Assembly (NCBI RefSeq): GCF_008085915.1
Contig: NZ_VSJK01000018.1
Span: 1-64,000 of the forward strand
Length of the DNA stretch: 64,000 nucleotides
Direction of reading: 5' to 3'
Source of the DNA: Oceaniovalibus sp. ACAM 378
GTDB lineage: Bacteria > Pseudomonadota > Alphaproteobacteria > Rhodobacterales > Rhodobacteraceae
Under the pieces are notes generated by a model. That model was given only the letters and a program-made list of their open reading frames with translations. It was not told the DNA's origin and did not search any database. Shown here piece after piece: positions 40,201 through 50,000 of this stretch; position 1 is the stretch's first letter, and every line of letters starts with the position of its first letter. Position numbers and translations under genes: made by a program.

Positions 40201-41060
40201 GCGGGTTGCCTCCACCGGAGATAATCCGTCTTCGATTGCGCAAGAGTTTCGGACATGTCTTTCAGCAATGCGTCGCGCTGCGATTCAATGAAAAAATGGC
40301 CGCCTTCAAACAACCGGCGGCGATAGCCAGCAGAAGTCCAGTGCTGCCAGCTGTCCATCAGTTCTGGCGACACGATGGCGTCCGATTGGCCGCCATAGGC
40401 CGTGATGGGTACTGGCAATGACAAGATTTGATGACCTTCGAGATCCTCAAGTGCGCGTATGTCGGCCCGCAGAGCAGGGAGCAACAGCGCGAGGATGTCC
40501 GGCTCGTCCAGTATTTGTGCCGGTATGCCGCCATAACGATTGTTGATCTCGGTGATGAAGTCGGCATCGGAAAGATGCGACAGCGGCGGCACCGGGCCGC
40601 GACGGTTCGGCGGCTGGCGGGCGGAAAGGAAAAGATGCGCTGGTGCCGGGTGGCCAGATCGGATCAGCGCTGCGCAGGTAAAGGCGGCCAATACCGCACC
40701 GAAGCTGTGGCCGAAAAAGGCGTAAGGGCGATCGGTCAGCGGCGCGATGACGGGTACCAATCTGGCGACGAGATCCGGGAGCGACGCCACCGCTGGTTCA
40801 GAAAGTCGGGTGCCGCGACCTGGGGTCTGCACCGGGTAAATGTCGAGTTCTCCCAGATGGGCATTGATCCATTGCCGGTACATTGCGGCACCGTATCCAG
40901 CGCAGGGAAAACAAAACAATCGCACACCTGTGCCCGGTCGTGCGCCGGGGCGCAGAAACCACCTTGAATGTGTCGCATCTGACTTTTCGTGTGCCGTGCG
41001 TCTTGCAGGTGCTTGTGGCCGCGCCTGTGCAATGGATGCAGATTTGGGCGTATCGCTCAC
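40197..41060 (-). CDS. Type II thioesterase
   Basis: A 287-residue alpha/beta hydrolase of the external thioesterase family that removes misprimed or stalled acyl groups from carrier proteins. It shows VRLFCFPCAGYGA near the N-terminus, the nucleophile elbow GHSFGAV (Ser about 120), an Asp in YGGQSDAIVS and the catalytic His in EGGHFF (about 255). The frame is open back to a TTG at 41111, but the GTG at 41060 is preferred because AGGAGG sits six bases before it; an ATG at 41066 directly abuts that ribosome binding site. It is the first enzyme gene of the PKS series and overlaps the next gene. It could instead take part in release, since no chain-terminating TE exists in the cluster. Confidence 0.92.
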   Translation of the reverse strand: MSDTPKSASIAQARPQAPARRTAHEKSDATHSRWFLRPGARPGTGVRLFCFPCAGYGAAMYRQWINAHLGELDIYPVQTPGRGTRLSEPAVASLPDLVARLVPVIAPLTDRPYAFFGHSFGAVLAAFTCAALIRSGHPAPAHLFLSARQPPNRRGPVPPLSHLSDADFITEINNRYGGIPAQILDEPDILALLLPALRADIRALEDLEGHQILSLPVPITAYGGQSDAIVSPELMDSWQHWTSAGYRRRLFEGGHFFIESQRDALLKDMSETLAQSKTDYLRWRQPA

Positions 41061-41376
41061 CGACATCCTCCTGTCGAAATGCTTTTCCAAACCGAATTCG
41101 TAAACGATCAAAAATAAAAAAGTGCTGTTCTAAATTCATTAAAAGCTAGCTTAGCCGGTTTGCCCTGTCCATTTTAATCTGCAAACGTCGCGAATTTCAT
41201 CCTATACGGGAGTGTGCTCGCGTGCGGCGTGGGCCCTTCGCAGGGACCATGAGGAAAGCCTCGATGCGAGGAGGGCGGTGATCGCTCGGTGGGTCAAAGT
41301 GGCATTCCTTGACGGGATTGGTCCTCCAGGAAACCCCTTTTACAGACCCTCAACCACCCAACGTCGTGCGGCCGGG
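41061..41376. promoter_or_regulatory. Gap between flippase and thioesterase; AT-rich leader
   Basis: A 316-bp gap with no convincing gene. The stretch 41100-41200 is clearly more AT-rich than its surroundings and contains the perfect palindrome AAGCTAGCTT at 41143-41152, so it is a plausible promoter/leader for the long minus-strand PKS operon. I cannot pick convincing -35/-10 boxes. A small CCTCG-ATG-CGAGG hairpin (41259-41271) lacks a T-run and is not called a terminator. Confidence 0.35.
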
Positions 41377-42864
41377 TCAGTCGGATTTCGGAGCCTCTGG
41401 ATGGCTTCCAACTCTTATGCGGCGCAGTCTGCGTTGGAGTCCTGCAAACAGCGACTTGATTTCCGTACGGATTGGATGAGACAGCGCGACAATTCCGGCC
41501 AGCCATCCCAGTGCAGCGGTGCCGAGAACGGCCAAACTGTCTGCGGCGCCCAGACTCACCGGGCCGCCGAGCAGCATCACGAGGCCGGTTGCCGGCAGGA
41601 TCGAAACTGCGGTTACTCCCAGACTGCGATACATCGATGCGAAAAGGCTGGAAAGCGGGATGTCGATCAGCCCGCGCACTGCGACGGTCGAGGTTATGAC
41701 GCCCGCGAGCACGATGAGATATGTACTCCAGGCCACTGCGAACATGCCGAGCTGCGCGGCAATCAGCACGATCGGAAGTGCGATCGAGATCTGGAGGATG
41801 GCCAGCACGAACAGGCGCCGCGTTTTGCCCATAGCGACGATGAGGGGATAGTTCAGGCCGGGCGGAAAGTTCAGGATCAAGGCACCGGCAATGATCTGGA
41901 CCAGCGGTATTACCTCCAGCCAGTCCGAACCCAGAAAACCGCGTACCAGCGGATGCGCCAGAAGGATTGTCAGCGCCAGGCACGGCCACATGAAGACAGT
42001 CAGTTTCTCAATCGCGCCGAGATAGGTTGCGGCGAGGTCCTGTTTGCGGCGGGCGAGGTCTGAAAAGGCAGGGAGCGCAACCTCAGTGACGCCAGCGAGA
42101 ATCGTGCGTTCCGGGAACTGGCAGATCTGCGTGGCACGGTTCAAAAGGCCCACTGCGCCGGGCGTCAATACGACGCCCAGGACCGCAACCGCCAGATAGT
42201 CCGACGCCCGGTGCAGCAACGATGCGCCGCCGGTGAACAGGCTGAATGACAAAATATCACGCCAGGCCGCAAAGCCAGGTCTGAACATTGCCCGGGCGGG
42301 CTTGAGCCAGAACAGCAGCAGCGCTCCGGTTAAACCCGAGATGACATTGGCCAGAGCAAAGCTCTGGAAACTGAACTCCAGCGCGGCGAAGATGATGAGC
42401 GCCGCAGAGTTGACAATTGCGCTGCAAATGGCGACCGCCGACAGTTTCCGATAGGCTAGGTCGCGAGAGAGCAGCCCGTACAGGGGAAAGGCCACCGATC
42501 CAGTCAGAAACCCGACGAGCGATATATGCAGGAACAGGGCCAGACCGGGCTGCCCGAACAGGTTCGCGATCAGTGGCGCGCCCAGCGCAACCACGAGCGC
42601 AAGTGCGACCGAAATGCAAAGGTTGATGGTGAAAACGCCGCGAAGGCGGTCCTCTGTCAGTTCTTCAACCTGCACGAGATAGGCTGTAGAGCCAAGTTCA
42701 CGCACTGCATTGGCTACGGCGAGCGTGGCCATACCGAGCACTGCGATACCGTATTCATGGGGCGAGATAAGGCGCGCGACGACTGCCGTTGTGGCCAGTC
42801 CGATTACCGTAGTCGCGTATTTCCCGGCTGTGGAATATAGCACGGCCGATCTGATGCTGCTCAT
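41377..42864 (-). CDS. Wzx/PST-family polysaccharide-type flippase
   Basis: A 495-residue integral membrane protein with about 12-14 hydrophobic helices and the N-terminal pattern of the polysaccharide transporter branch of the MOP superfamily (SAVLYSTAGKYATTVIGLAT, then ARLISPHEYGIAVLGMATLA, then LGSTAYLVQ). These proteins usually flip lipid-linked oligosaccharides across the inner membrane. The C-terminus is a short basic cytoplasmic tail. It lies between the PPTase pseudogene and the thioesterase on the same strand, 316 bp upstream of the latter. In this setting it may move an amphipathic PKS/NRPS product or a lipid-linked intermediate, as MOP-superfamily carriers do in some toxin clusters. 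The substrate is inference. Confidence 0.88.
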   Translation of the reverse strand: MSSIRSAVLYSTAGKYATTVIGLATTAVVARLISPHEYGIAVLGMATLAVANAVRELGSTAYLVQVEELTEDRLRGVFTINLCISVALALVVALGAPLIANLFGQPGLALFLHISLVGFLTGSVAFPLYGLLSRDLAYRKLSAVAICSAIVNSAALIIFAALEFSFQSFALANVISGLTGALLLFWLKPARAMFRPGFAAWRDILSFSLFTGGASLLHRASDYLAVAVLGVVLTPGAVGLLNRATQICQFPERTILAGVTEVALPAFSDLARRKQDLAATYLGAIEKLTVFMWPCLALTILLAHPLVRGFLGSDWLEVIPLVQIIAGALILNFPPGLNYPLIVAMGKTRRLFVLAILQISIALPIVLIAAQLGMFAVAWSTYLIVLAGVITSTVAVRGLIDIPLSSLFASMYRSLGVTAVSILPATGLVMLLGGPVSLGAADSLAVLGTAALGWLAGIVALSHPIRTEIKSLFAGLQRRLRRIRVGSHPEAPKSD

Positions 42865-42900
42865 GCCGGGGCCTGCATGATGCGCCCGCGTCCTGCGCGA

Positions 42901-43433
42901 TCAGTTCCGATCATGATCATGGCCTCCTTGGGGCGGCAGGTGAAAGAATCTGAGAGGGTCAATCGTCGCGGGTGCGGTAAGCGCGGCGCAAAAGCCTCCG
43001 GGGACCGGCAGCTCGAATAATCTGCGGTGGAGCTCTTTGCGCATCCGGGTTCAAATGTGAGGATTGGCAGTGCGTCGGGGTCGACCGACACAGCAAAGCA
43101 ATCAAGACTAGCAGCGGAGCTGACTTCAAAGACAAGCGCCCGGGCCGGGCAGGCGGCATAGGTCGACAAGATCACGCGCCTTTGCCCATGTCCGGCCAGG
43201 TAGCGTGACCGGAATTGCGCCAAGGCAAAAGCTGTGCAACGCGCTGTTTTCTCAGGCGAGTGCATCGACTTCATCGCCACTTCCGGCAGCGCCGGTGCAT
43301 CAAGATTGATCAGCCAAACATGAACCTCACCCATACCAAGCGATAGTGCGATACTGTTTGACGCCGCTGGCTTATCGGCTGCCAAACCGTCCCGAAGTGC
43401 TTTGAGATGCTCTATGACAGGGTCGCCACACAT
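42901..43433 (-). pseudogene. Sfp-type 4'-phosphopantetheinyl transferase, decayed
   Basis: The N-terminal part reads EVHVWLINLDAP, then SPEKTARCTAFALAQFRSR and ARALVFE, typical of the first third of Sfp-type PPTases. It is followed directly by SAASLDCFAVSVDPDALPIL, which corresponds to the region after the catalytic core. After a frame change near 43045 the other frame gives LFELPVPGGFCAALTAPATI, the family C-terminus, ending with TGA at 42901-42903. The roughly 80-100 residues carrying the essential VGVDIE and WxxKEA motifs are missing. An open frame of 190 residues to 42861 exists but reads through in the wrong frame. An intact copy would have activated the nine carrier domains of this cluster; a PPTase elsewhere must do so now. 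Confidence 0.75.
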
Positions 43434-43670
43434 CTGATTTTGCCCCGCGCCGCGCGTGATGGCCTTCGATCAACGGCCTGAACACATGTCGCGGCTTGTT
43501 GCGTCGGCATTGTTTCAACAGTGTTCCCAAGCTTAAGGCTTTGTCGGTACGTCATGAAAGATCAACGGCCGCCAAAAGGTCCATGGCGATTCTTTCCTTG
43601 ATCAGAATCGGGTTGTGTAAGAACGTCACCATTAAAGTCTTTTCATTATCGTTGTTTGGATGGAACCTTT
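43434..43670. promoter_or_regulatory. Divergent promoter region of the two biosynthetic operons
   Basis: About 237 bp separate the minus-strand PPTase remnant from the plus-strand NRPS start at 43671. This is the natural location for the plus-operon promoter and possibly for that of the flippase-led operon. No strong -35/-10 pair or clear operator was recognised. The 3' part (43590-43660) is AT-richer. Confidence 0.4.
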
Positions 43671-46600
43671 ATGGAAGTGTATGAACGGCAGCTTTCAGTT
43701 GCCAAGCGGTTTCTTGAAGAACTCGAAAGGCGGCGTATTACAGTCACTTTGAGAGGTAACAACTTAGGAATTTCTGCGCCCTCGGGCACGCTGGATGATG
43801 CGCTTAAAAATCAACTGCGCGACCACAAGGAGCTCCTGATCGAGATACTTACGCGGCGCGAGGCGGCGCACAAACGTGCCGCTGAGCCGGGTCAGAACCG
43901 TGAGGAAGGCGCGCATTTACCGCTTTCTTTTGCGCAGAGGCGGCTCTGGTTCCTTGATAAGGTCAATGTCGGCTCGAATGCCTATGTGATCGGTGGCGCA
44001 GCTCGGCTTGAGGGGCCGTTTGAGGCGGCGCTGTTGCAAAAGGCCCATGCGATTCTCACGGCCCGTCATGAAGCGCTGCGTACCCGTTTCGACGAGATTT
44101 CGGGTGTACCCCATGCCGAAGTACTTGGGCAGGTCACGCCCGATTTCGAGTTGGTTGATGCGTCGAACATAGCCTGGGAGGACCGGCCTGCCGAGATTGG
44201 CAGACTGATCGACGCTCGAATGCCGAAGCCTTTTGATCTGTCGAAGGCACCGCTGATGTCCGTAACGGTCATCCGATTTGCGCCGGACGATCACGTCTTT
44301 CTCTGCCGCATTCACCATATCGTCTCTGACGGCTGGTCGCTTGCGCTTATCTCGCGGGAGATGCTGGAGATCTATGAGGCCCTGCGTGTGGGCCGCGACC
44401 CGGTACTTGCAAAGGTCGAGGCGCATTGGGTCGATCACGCGCTCTGGGAACTCGACCAGGCAGAGTCGGGAGAGTGGCGCGGCAATCTCGACTACTGGGT
44501 CACGCGGTTGTCCGGCGCGTCGGCGCTGACTGAACTTCCAACTGACCGGCCACATCCCGAACGGCCCAGCTATCGCGGTGCGCGTATGACGGCGAGCTTG
44601 CCGGGCGAGTTGCGTGCGGCGTTGCACAAGACGGCATTGGCCTCAGGAGCGACGCTCTACATGGTGCTGGTGGCGGCGCTGCAAGTCCTCTTGCATCGCC
44701 ACTCGCAGCAGGAAGACGTGCTGATCGGTTCTCCCTTGGCCAACCGGATGAACCAGAAATTCGAGAATACGGTCGGCTGCCTCATCAACAATGTCGTGCT
44801 GCGCGGCGTTCTGGAACGCGACATGCCGTTCCGCGAGTATCTGAAGCAGGTCAAGGGCACGGTGCTTGAAGCGCATGATCACAGCGCCCCGCCGTTCGAT
44901 CTGGTGGTTGAAGCCCTGCGCCCCGAGCGCACGCCCCGCCACGCGGCGGTGTTCCAAGTGCTTTTCACACTTATGAGTTTTCCGGACAACGACGGTTCGC
45001 CGAAAGGCATCACCACGACACCTATCCCGATCGATACGGGCGCCACGCGCTTTGATCTTTCTGTCGAGATGGCAGAATATCGCGGCGTACTGAAAACCAG
45101 TTATGAATACTCCTCCGACCTGTTCGATGCTGAGACCATCGCGAGGCTTCACGAGCGTTATGAGACGCTTTTGCGTTCGATTGTTCAGGATCCGGATTGC
45201 ATGATTTCCCAACTGTGCATCGTCGCGAGCACCGACAGGGACCAGATGCAGGAGCTGTCTCGGGTCTCTGAGCTGGGTTACCCGAACGCCACGACCGAAC
45301 AATTGATCGACGCCGCGGCTACAAGCGACCCTGAACGTCAGGCCGTTGTCGCCGGTGAAGCGTCGCTGGATTATGGCAGTCTGGTGCGCCGCGCAAACGG
45401 CCTTGCCCACCTGCTGGCCGACAGAGGCGTCGCGTCAGGCGATCTGGTGGCCGTGGCGCTGGAGCCCGGCTGCGACCTCGTTGTTGCGCTGCTGGCGGTC
45501 TGGAAAGCCGGGGCGGCCTATGTGCCGCTTGATCCGCACCACCCGGCGCAACGGCTGGTTGAGATCATGGAGGATGCCAAGCCAACGATGGTCGTGACCA
45601 CGTCGGACCTTGCTGCCGCGTTGCCGGATATCGGCGCGGCGCGGCTTGAATTGGACCACACAGAGGTGGTCGAACGCGATACGGCGCCCCGTCTGAACGT
45701 GCCGGGCGACCTTGCCTATGTTATCTATACGTCGGGCTCGACCGGTCGGCCGAAAGGCGTTGAAGTCGAGCACCGCAATCTGGTCTCGTTCCTCGCGGCG
45801 ATGCGGCAAGAACCGGGCCTTGCGCGAAACGACAGGCTGCTCTCGGTCACGACCCCTTCTTTTGATATCGCCGGGCTTGAGTTGTGGCTGCCGTTGACGA
45901 CAGGCGCGACCATCGTGCTTGCGGACAGGTCAGAGCGGCTTGACGGGCGGGCGCTGGCCGGGCTGTTGACCCGCGAGCGCATCACAATGTTGCAGGCGAC
46001 GCCGGCAACCTGGAGATTGCTGCTCGATTCAGGCTGGGCCGGAATGCTGCGGCTCAAGGCGCTTTGTGGCGGGGAGGCGATGCCCAGAACGCTGCCAGGC
46101 GCGCTGCTACCGCGAGTCGGATCGCTGTGGAACATGTATGGACCGACCGAGACGACGATCTGGTCCACATGTCTGCGTGTCGAAGCAGACGAGGATTCCG
46201 TCTGCATTGGGCGGCCCATCGCAAATACCCGTATCGCCGTCATGGATGACAGCGGCAACGCCCTGCCGCCGGGCGTCGTGGGCGAACTCTGTATAGCGGG
46301 TGACGGCGTGGCACGGGGATACCGGAATCGGCCTGATCTGACGGCCAAGCATTTCGTATATTTGAATTTTCCTGGTGCTGGACCGGTGCGGGCTTACCGG
46401 ACCGGCGATTTGGTCCGGCAACGCAGTGACGGCAGTGTCATCTACATCGGGCGGAACGACTCGCAGGTAAAGTTGCGCGGCTTCCGGATCGAGTTGGGTG
46501 AAATCGAGGCGCGGCTTGCAGCCGTCACCGGCGTCGTCAATTGCGTGGTAGACAGCCATCGAACTGAAGACGGGCAGGTGGCGCTGGTTGCTTATGTAGT

Positions 46601-47090
46601 TCCGTCCGGCGGCGCGGATTTCGACATCGAGGCGGCAAAGGCGCAGTTACGCGCGGTGCTGCCAGAATACATGGTCCCGACGCGCTTTGTCATGCTGGAC
46701 GAGATCCCTCTGACGCCCAATCGAAAGGTTGACCGCAGGGCGCTTCCGATACCCGAAACCGCGGGCGCGATCCAACGGACGCTGCCGGCCGGCAATGTTG
46801 TCATGTCCGACGCCGAGCGCCGCGTTGCAGGGATTTGGTGCGATGTGCTGGGGATTACCGGGGTAGGGTTGCAGCAAAGCTTTTTCGATGTGGGTGGACA
46901 TTCGATGATACTCGTCAAGCTTCAAGAACGGCTCTGCTCCGAGTTCGGCAGCACAGTGCCGCTGATCGAGTTCTTCCGGCTGACGACCGTCGGGCTTCAG
47001 GCGGAGGCGTTCGAGTATGGCGGGGTGGTAGCCGACAGTGGATCCGTCGCACAGGCGCGCCGGCGGGCTGAAAGTTTCGCCAATGTTTGA
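43671..47090 (+). CDS. NRPS module, docking-C-A-PCP, glycine-like code
   Basis: About 1139 residues. Residues 1-60 resemble a TubC-type N-terminal docking domain (KRFLEELERRRITVTLRGNN ... LRDHKELLIEIL). C domain follows (SFAQRRLWFL; active-site HHIVSDGWS about 214). A domain spans about 520-985: A3 YTSGSTGRPKG about 689, A5 MYGPTETT about 822, YRTGDLV, and NRKVDR. PCP has Ser about 1078 in VGGHSM. By alignment to GrsA positions the specificity code reads DILQCGMIWK, eight of ten identical to the glycine code DILQLGLIWK as I recall it. ATG at 43671 is preferred over a TTG 15 bases upstream. First gene of the plus operon; its docking domain implies that it accepts a chain from another protein, probably the last minus-operon PKS. 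No epimerase, no TE. Confidence 0.94.
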   Translation: MEVYERQLSVAKRFLEELERRRITVTLRGNNLGISAPSGTLDDALKNQLRDHKELLIEILTRREAAHKRAAEPGQNREEGAHLPLSFAQRRLWFLDKVNVGSNAYVIGGAARLEGPFEAALLQKAHAILTARHEALRTRFDEISGVPHAEVLGQVTPDFELVDASNIAWEDRPAEIGRLIDARMPKPFDLSKAPLMSVTVIRFAPDDHVFLCRIHHIVSDGWSLALISREMLEIYEALRVGRDPVLAKVEAHWVDHALWELDQAESGEWRGNLDYWVTRLSGASALTELPTDRPHPERPSYRGARMTASLPGELRAALHKTALASGATLYMVLVAALQVLLHRHSQQEDVLIGSPLANRMNQKFENTVGCLINNVVLRGVLERDMPFREYLKQVKGTVLEAHDHSAPPFDLVVEALRPERTPRHAAVFQVLFTLMSFPDNDGSPKGITTTPIPIDTGATRFDLSVEMAEYRGVLKTSYEYSSDLFDAETIARLHERYETLLRSIVQDPDCMISQLCIVASTDRDQMQELSRVSELGYPNATTEQLIDAAATSDPERQAVVAGEASLDYGSLVRRANGLAHLLADRGVASGDLVAVALEPGCDLVVALLAVWKAGAAYVPLDPHHPAQRLVEIMEDAKPTMVVTTSDLAAALPDIGAARLELDHTEVVERDTAPRLNVPGDLAYVIYTSGSTGRPKGVEVEHRNLVSFLAAMRQEPGLARNDRLLSVTTPSFDIAGLELWLPLTTGATIVLADRSERLDGRALAGLLTRERITMLQATPATWRLLLDSGWAGMLRLKALCGGEAMPRTLPGALLPRVGSLWNMYGPTETTIWSTCLRVEADEDSVCIGRPIANTRIAVMDDSGNALPPGVVGELCIAGDGVARGYRNRPDLTAKHFVYLNFPGAGPVRAYRTGDLVRQRSDGSVIYIGRNDSQVKLRGFRIELGEIEARLAAVTGVVNCVVDSHRTEDGQVALVAYVVPSGGADFDIEAAKAQLRAVLPEYMVPTRFVMLDEIPLTPNRKVDRRALPIPETAGAIQRTLPAGNVVMSDAERRVAGIWCDVLGITGVGLQQSFFDVGGHSMILVKLQERLCSEFGSTVPLIEFFRLTTVGLQAEAFEYGGVVADSGSVAQARRRAESFANV

Positions 47091-50000
47091 ATTCCCTGCC
47101 AAGAAGTCCACCTTGCCAGCTCACTCGATTGCCGTGATTGGCCTTGCCGGCCGGTTTCCGGACGCGCCTGACCTTGAAACGTTTTGGAGCAATATCAGGG
47201 ACGGTGTCGAATCCCTGCGAACTTTTACCACTGACGAGATGAGCGCGGCCGGTATTCCTGCGGCGCTACAGAAGAACCCACGCTTCGTGCGCAAGGGTAC
47301 GGTTTTGGACGATTCTGAAATGTTTGATGCAGAGTTTTTCCAGATTTCGCCGGGCGAGGCACAGATGCTGGACCCCCAGCAGCGGTTGTTTCTCGAATGT
47401 GCCTGGGAGGCGCTTGAGAACGCTGGCTACCCACCTGGAGGGCCCGGCGGGCCAGTGGGGCTGTACGCAGGCGTCAGCATGAACACGTATCTGATGTTTC
47501 ACATCCTCAGCAACCGGAAGCTGGCCGAGGCAGCGGGCGCATACCAGCTTATGTTGGGGAACGATAAGGATTTTCTGTGCACTCGTGCCTCGTACAAGTT
47601 GGACCTGAAGGGGCCGAGCGTGACAGTGCAAACGGCCTGCTCCACCTCGCTCGTTGCAGTCGAGATGGCGTGCCGGGCCTTGGCGCGCGGCGAATGCGGC
47701 ATGGCACTGGCCGGGGGCGTGTCGATCAATTTTCCGGACCGGTCAGGTTATCTCTATCAGGAAGGTATGATCTTTTCGCCGGATGGTCATTGTCGGCCCT
47801 TCGATGTGGATGCCTGCGGAACCCGTGTCGGTGCAGGTGGTGGCCTCGTGGTGCTCAAGCGCCATGAAGACGCCCTGCGCGACGGAGATACTATCCACGC
47901 GGTGATCCGAGGCGCGGCGGTGAACAACGATGGCGCGGCCAAAGCGGGATATACCGCGCCCAGCATTGATGGGCAGGCTGAGGTGATTGCAATGGCTCAG
48001 ACCATCGCAGGGATCGAGCCGCGCACGATCGGCTACATGGAGGCACACGGCACCGGCACGCCGCTTGGCGATCCGATCGAAATCGCGGCACTGACACGGG
48101 CCTTCCGTGACCGGACCAGCGACACGGGGTTCTGTCGGCTCGGCGCGCTCAAGGCCAACATCGGCCATCTTGATGCCGCCGCGGGGATTGCCGGTCTGAT
48201 CAAGGCGATCCTTTGCCTAAAGAACGCCTATATCCCGCCAATGGTTAATTTTCGCGAGGCCAATCCAAAGCTCGCGCTGGATGAGAGCCCGTTTTCCATT
48301 TCGGCAGAAGGAACGGATTGGGTCAGCGATGGACCGCGCCGCGCTGCGGTTAGCTCGTTCGGAATTGGTGGAACAAATGCACATCTTATTCTTGAAGAGG
48401 CCGGACCAGCCCAAGTGGCACCACCCCCGAGCGGGCCGCAAGCCTTGGTCTTGTCCGCCCGGACACAAGCGGCCCTGACCGTCGCATCCACGCGGCTTGC
48501 AGACAGGTTGACCGGGCCCGACGAGCCGGCGCTGGGCGATGTCGCGCATACGCTGCTTAATGGCCGCCGAGCTTTTCGCCACAGACGTTTCGTGGTTGCT
48601 TCCGATGCGGTCGAGGCTGCAGCTGAACTGCGACTGCAAAGCCGCAGCAGCGTGCATGACGGAGGCGCGCGCCGCGTTGCTTTCATGTTCAGCGGGCAAG
48701 GCAGCCAACATGCTGAAATGGGCGCGGGGCTTTACGCCGAGAATGCCGCCTTCCGGGAAGCTTTCGATACCTGTTCCGAGATACTGGAAATGCCTCTGGG
48801 GTGCGATCTTCGTGCTGTGGTGCTGCAGGGCAAGGACGCCCGCCTTGACGAAACCTGGCTGACGCAGCCTGCGCTTTTCGCTGTGGAATATGCGCTGGCA
48901 AGGTTGTGGATAGCCCGGGGCATTGTCCCGGCTGCGATGATCGGGCACAGCATCGGTGAATATGTCGCGGCCCATCTTGCCGGAGTGATGTCGCTTGAAG
49001 ATGCTCTGAACCTGGTGGCGCTGCGCGGCCAGCTCATGCAAGACATGGTGCCGGGGAGCATGGCCGCCGTGCCACTGCCTGTTGGCGACCTGCGTCGACG
49101 TCTGGCTGGCCGGGCCGAGATTGCAGCAGAAAACGCTCTCGATCTCAATGTCATCTCAGGACAAAGCGACGTGATTGCCGAGTTTGTGGCGGAACTGAGC
49201 CGCGAGGGAGTGACCGCCAGATTGCTGCGAACATCGCACGCTTTTCACTCCTGCATGATGGAGCCCGCTCTCGACCGGTTTGTCTCGGCGGTCGAAAAGG
49301 TGCGGCTTTCCGATCCGACGATCGACTATGTTTCGAATGTGAGTGGCACCTGGATCACCCGGCAAGAAGCGACATCGGCGGATTATTATGCGCGGCATCT
49401 GCGTAATACCGTCAAATTCGAACCAGGGGTTCGCGTATTGGGTGAGGATGCAAGGAATTTCCTGCTCGAGGTCGGACCGGGCACGACATTGGCCACGCTG
49501 GCGCAGATGACGCTGCCCGCCTCGCGGGGGCGAATCTGTGCTTCGCTGTCGCATCCGAATGATCGCAAGCCTGACAGCGCAGCGGTGCTTGAGGCAACCG
49601 GCAGGCTCTGGGCCGCTGGCGTTCCGATCACGCAGACCGAGATCGAAGGGGGAGCGGCGCGGGCACCACGCCGGGTGCCACTGCCAACTTATCCTTTCGA
49701 GCGATCACGGCACTGGGTCGATCCCGCTCCTGGCACCGCACCGGGCTTTGCAGCCGGTCCGGATGTCCAGCCGCCGCGCGTGACCTCCGATCCATTCCTC
49801 AGCCTGCCCGTCTGGACGACAGCACCGGCTGCCCTGCGCAGCAAGTTGGACGGTCGCTGGCTGGTTTTGGTCGATACGATCGAACTGGCCGAGGCTTTAA
49901 CCGACGCGCTCAGGAGGCGTGGCGCGCAGGACGTTGTGGCAGTGTTGCCGGGTGACGCACCGCAGTCCGGCGCCGTCGCCAAAGCACGGCCCGGCCATCC

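Noticed and set aside
41259-41271. Hairpin CCTCG-ATG-CGAGG as flippase terminator
   Set aside because: Short stem and no T-run on either strand.
41212-42063. 283-residue plus-strand open frame
   Set aside because: Antisense to the flippase, with charged repetitive composition typical of shadow frames.
42861-43433. 190-residue open frame as an intact gene
   Set aside because: Only its first two thirds resemble a PPTase; the rest is a shifted frame, while the true family C-terminus lies in another frame. Called a pseudogene.
43656-43671. TTG start for the first NRPS
   Set aside because: The ATG 15 bases downstream is a more usual start, and the docking domain begins immediately after it.
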